The notes under the pieces were generated by a model. That model saw only the letters and a list, made by a program, of their open reading frames with translations, had not been told where the DNA came from and ran no database searches. 64,000 nucleotides of DNA from Paenibacillus peoriae (GTDB lineage Bacteria > Bacillota > Bacilli > Paenibacillales > Paenibacillaceae). Made by a program: the position numbers and the translations under genes. Positions 62,346-64,000 of this stretch are shown one piece after another (positions within the stretch are counted from its first letter, which is position 1; every line of letters starts with the position of its first letter). The DNA lies in the NCBI RefSeq assembly GCF_022531965.1, contig NZ_CP092831.1, positions 5,365,001 through 5,429,000 of the forward strand, written 5' to 3'.

Positions 62346-63065
62346 ATGGAACTTAAGAATAAAACAGCTATTATTACAGGAGCCAGTAAAGGAATCGGTA
62401 AAGCAATTGCCGAAACTTTAGCTAAGGAAGGCGTTAACCTGGGATTAATTTCACGCACATTGACTGACCTGCAAAAGCTGCAGGATTCACTGGGGAGTAC
62501 ATACGGTGTGAAAGTGGTGAGTGCTGTTGCAGATATATCGGATCGCTCACAGGCCGCTGCCGCTGTAGCTTCACTGGAACATGAGCTAGGCGCTGTCGAC
62601 ATTTTGATCAACAATGCAGGCATTGCTACCTTTGGCACAGTCGCGGAGATGGACCCCGAAGAGTGGGAACGTATTATTCGCGTAAACCTGATGGGAACCT
62701 ATTATGTCACACATGCTGCGCTTCCAAGCATGCTGGCGCAAAAGAGCGGAAACATTATTAATATTTCCTCGACGGCAGGAGAACGGGGTTTTGCAACAGG
62801 CTCAGCATATTGCGCATCCAAATTTGCTTTGATGGGCTTCACGGAAGCACTGATGCAGGAAGTTCGCAAATCTAACATTCGCGTCACCGCGCTGACTCCA
62901 AGCACTGTCAATACAGAACTGGCGGCAAACGCAGGCTTACCTATTGGTGATGAGGATCGCATGCTTCAACCGCAGGATTTGGCCGATCTGACATTAGCCA
63001 CATTGAAACTGCCTCCACGAGTTCAATTAAAAGTAGCCGGTATTTGGACAACCAACCCACAGTAG
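62346..63065 (+). CDS. SDR-family oxidoreductase (FabG-like)
   Basis: 239 residues with TGASKGIGKA (NADPH loop, residues 11-20), NNAG, a catalytic Ser in ISSTAGERG and the YxxxK motif (SAYCASKF). It resembles 3-oxoacyl-ACP reductases of the FabG type; the substrate is not known. ATG 62346 follows AGGAGGAG. Confidence 0.9.
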   Translation: MELKNKTAIITGASKGIGKAIAETLAKEGVNLGLISRTLTDLQKLQDSLGSTYGVKVVSAVADISDRSQAAAAVASLEHELGAVDILINNAGIATFGTVAEMDPEEWERIIRVNLMGTYYVTHAALPSMLAQKSGNIINISSTAGERGFATGSAYCASKFALMGFTEALMQEVRKSNIRVTALTPSTVNTELAANAGLPIGDEDRMLQPQDLADLTLATLKLPPRVQLKVAGIWTTNPQ

Positions 63066-63101
63066 TTCGACATGACATCTTAGATTCATTGGCTGTACAA
63101 T

Positions 63102-63145
63102 GCTCCGGCAGACGTAATTGTTCGTCATGCCGGAGCTTTTTTTTT
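63102..63145 (+). terminator. Terminator of the SDR gene
   Basis: GCTCCGGCA...TGCCGGAGC with GACG/CGTC below, followed by nine T. Confidence 0.9.
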
Positions 63146-63252
63146 CAGCATAGCTATACCAAAACAAACTGTAATATAAGCGCTTTGTACTTCCAGCATA
63201 TATACATACAATTCCTACAACTATAAGCGCATTTCAGGAAAGGGGAAAAATG

Positions 63253-63690
63253 ATGAAGAACACAGGAATGACACGGCCATTAGACCATTTAGGCCGCATT
63301 GTGCTGCCTAAGGAGCTGCGCAATTCTATGAATATTAATATTGGAGATGCCCTCGATTTTTTTATTACCCCAGAGGGACTGATGATTCGCAAGTATACGG
63401 GGGTTTCTTGCTATTTTTGTGGTGCCGTAGATCATTTGAGCTATTTCAGGGATCATCTGATATGTAAAAGTTGTATTGAAAATCTGAAGAGCGATAATCC
63501 TTCTAGTCATTTGAGTGAAGCACGTCCTGTCCAGCCCAAGAAAAGAAGGAGTTACAGAAATCAGAATGATCTCCTGAATAAACTAAAACAGCTCATGCAG
63601 GAGCACCCAAATGTATCTCAAAAAGAATTAGCCGAAATGCTCGAACTATCCCAGGGACGCGTGTCGCAGCTTAAAAAGCTACTCCTTTAG
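63253..63690 (+). CDS. SpoVT/AbrB-like regulator with zinc ribbon and C-terminal HTH (paralog 3)
   Basis: 145 residues; same design as paralogs at 16727 and 53442: GMTRPLDHLGRIVLPKELRNSMNINIGDALDFF, CYFCG...CKSC, and VSQKELAEMLELSQGRVSQLKKLLL. The middle linker differs and is rich in Lys/Arg (RPVQPKKRRSYRNQND). ATG 63253 is preferred over ATG 63250, with GGGG seven bases upstream. Confidence 0.86.
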   Translation: MKNTGMTRPLDHLGRIVLPKELRNSMNINIGDALDFFITPEGLMIRKYTGVSCYFCGAVDHLSYFRDHLICKSCIENLKSDNPSSHLSEARPVQPKKRRSYRNQNDLLNKLKQLMQEHPNVSQKELAEMLELSQGRVSQLKKLLL

Positions 63691-63724
63691 ATCAACCGAC
63701 CCAATCTCGTCTGTTTTAATCAAC

Positions 63725-63745
63725 AAAAAAAGAGCCTGACGGCTC
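63725..63745 (-). terminator. Terminator of the metallopeptidase gene
   Basis: GAGCC / GGCTC short stem followed by seven T on the minus strand, 15 bases after the stop codon. Confidence 0.65.
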
Positions 63746-63759
63746 TCGGATCATCTTTG

Positions 63760-64000
63760 TTACGCAATGTCAGACTGCTCCATAATCGGGACCCGATAGG
63801 CCAGCAAGGACTCGTCTATTACGGCAGAAATAAACGTTGCATCTATTTCAGGCACCAACCCAAGCGCATAATTCCATGCGTTTTCTTCAATTTGCAGCGC
63901 AAGTCGTTGCCGGGTCCCTATCCCACTCTCTTGCTCCAACGCATCGGAGAGGTCCACTAATTCCGTATCGGCGGCGTGCCCAATCTCATGTGCAAGCACA
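63760..64000 (-). CDS. Zinc metallopeptidase (C-terminal part)
   Basis: Only the last 80 residues are inside the window; the gene continues past the right edge. The visible part begins with the zinc-binding HExxH helix (LAHEIGHAADTEL), then a helical C-terminal part ending RVPIMEQSDIA. The family cannot be named from this fragment; an ImmA/IrrE-like protease is one option because of the short tail after HEIGH. Confidence 0.65.
   Translation of the reverse strand, partial: VLAHEIGHAADTELVDLSDALEQESGIGTRQRLALQIEENAWNYALGLVPEIDATFISAVIDESLLAYRVPIMEQSDIA

Overview
The window reads as chromosomal DNA of an endospore-forming, low-to-medium GC Gram-positive bacterium, most likely a Paenibacillus of the P. 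polymyxa group. This is an inference from protein character, not from a search. Supporting signs are strong AGGAGG-type ribosome binding sites, frequent TTG/GTG starts, lipobox proteins, two gerA-type germinant receptor operons, AbrB/SpoVT-like regulators, CcpA-like cre sites and a complete-looking anaerobic corrin-ring operon. No rRNA, tRNA, CRISPR array, phage region or intact insertion sequence was seen.

Layout. 1-5.1 kb: the start of an FAD oxidoreductase, a secreted esterase, modBA molybdate uptake and a divergent DNA-binding/periplasmic-binding-like regulator. 5.1-7.1 kb: small genes, including an apparently Fur-controlled short transcript with a 35-residue basic peptide, and two paralogous mini-HTH proteins. 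7.1-12 kb: a CjaA-like polar amino acid ABC transporter (permease, permease, ATPase, binding lipoprotein) and a SulP anion transporter. 12.2-12.9 kb: a VapBC-like toxin-antitoxin cassette between 36-bp direct repeats. 12.9-16.3 kb: a phasin-like / ABC1 kinase / acidic orphan operon and a ThuA-domain protein. 16.7-28.9 kb: an AbrB-like regulator, then ten genes of cobalamin ring synthesis on the minus strand (cbiH60-cbiX-cbiJ-cbiC-cbiD-cbiET-cbiL-cbiF-cbiG-cbiA) behind a cobalamin riboswitch with its own terminator. 29-30.6 kb: a LOG-family hydrolase and a HemD-like uroporphyrinogen III synthase. 30.7-35 kb: germinant receptor operon 1. 35-43.7 kb: pirin, LysR/EamA pair, chemoreceptor, DoxX, a BlaI/M56 peptidase pair, an atypical response regulator and a Fur/PerR-type regulator. 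43.8-49.6 kb: germinant receptor operon 2 ending in a GerAB-like fragment, then a membrane diguanylate cyclase. 49.7-56.7 kb: Rrf2 regulator, GH3 glycosidase, a second AbrB-like regulator, and nrdDG behind an Fnr-like box. 56.8-64 kb: a second cobalamin riboswitch controlling metE, an orphan gene, a PadR/HAAS/DUF4097 operon, an SDR, a third AbrB-like regulator and the end of a zinc metallopeptidase.

How parts work together. The two cobalamin riboswitches form a simple logic: high B12 stops both B12 synthesis and the B12-independent methionine synthase MetE. HemD and CbiX sit on the path that supplies the corrin ring. The two ger operons build spore germinant receptors. A BlaI-like repressor appears to control its own operon and the nearby doxX through matching operators. 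Iron/peroxide control is suggested by a Fur box and a PerR-like box, oxygen control by the Fnr-like box at nrdDG, and carbon control by cre-like sites at the esterase and the GH3 enzyme.

The most unusual items are the Fur-box mini-transcript (5.3-5.7 kb), the repeat-flanked toxin-antitoxin cassette (12.2-12.9 kb), three SpoVT-AbrB / zinc-ribbon / HTH paralogs, and the molybdate regulator with its perfect palindrome.
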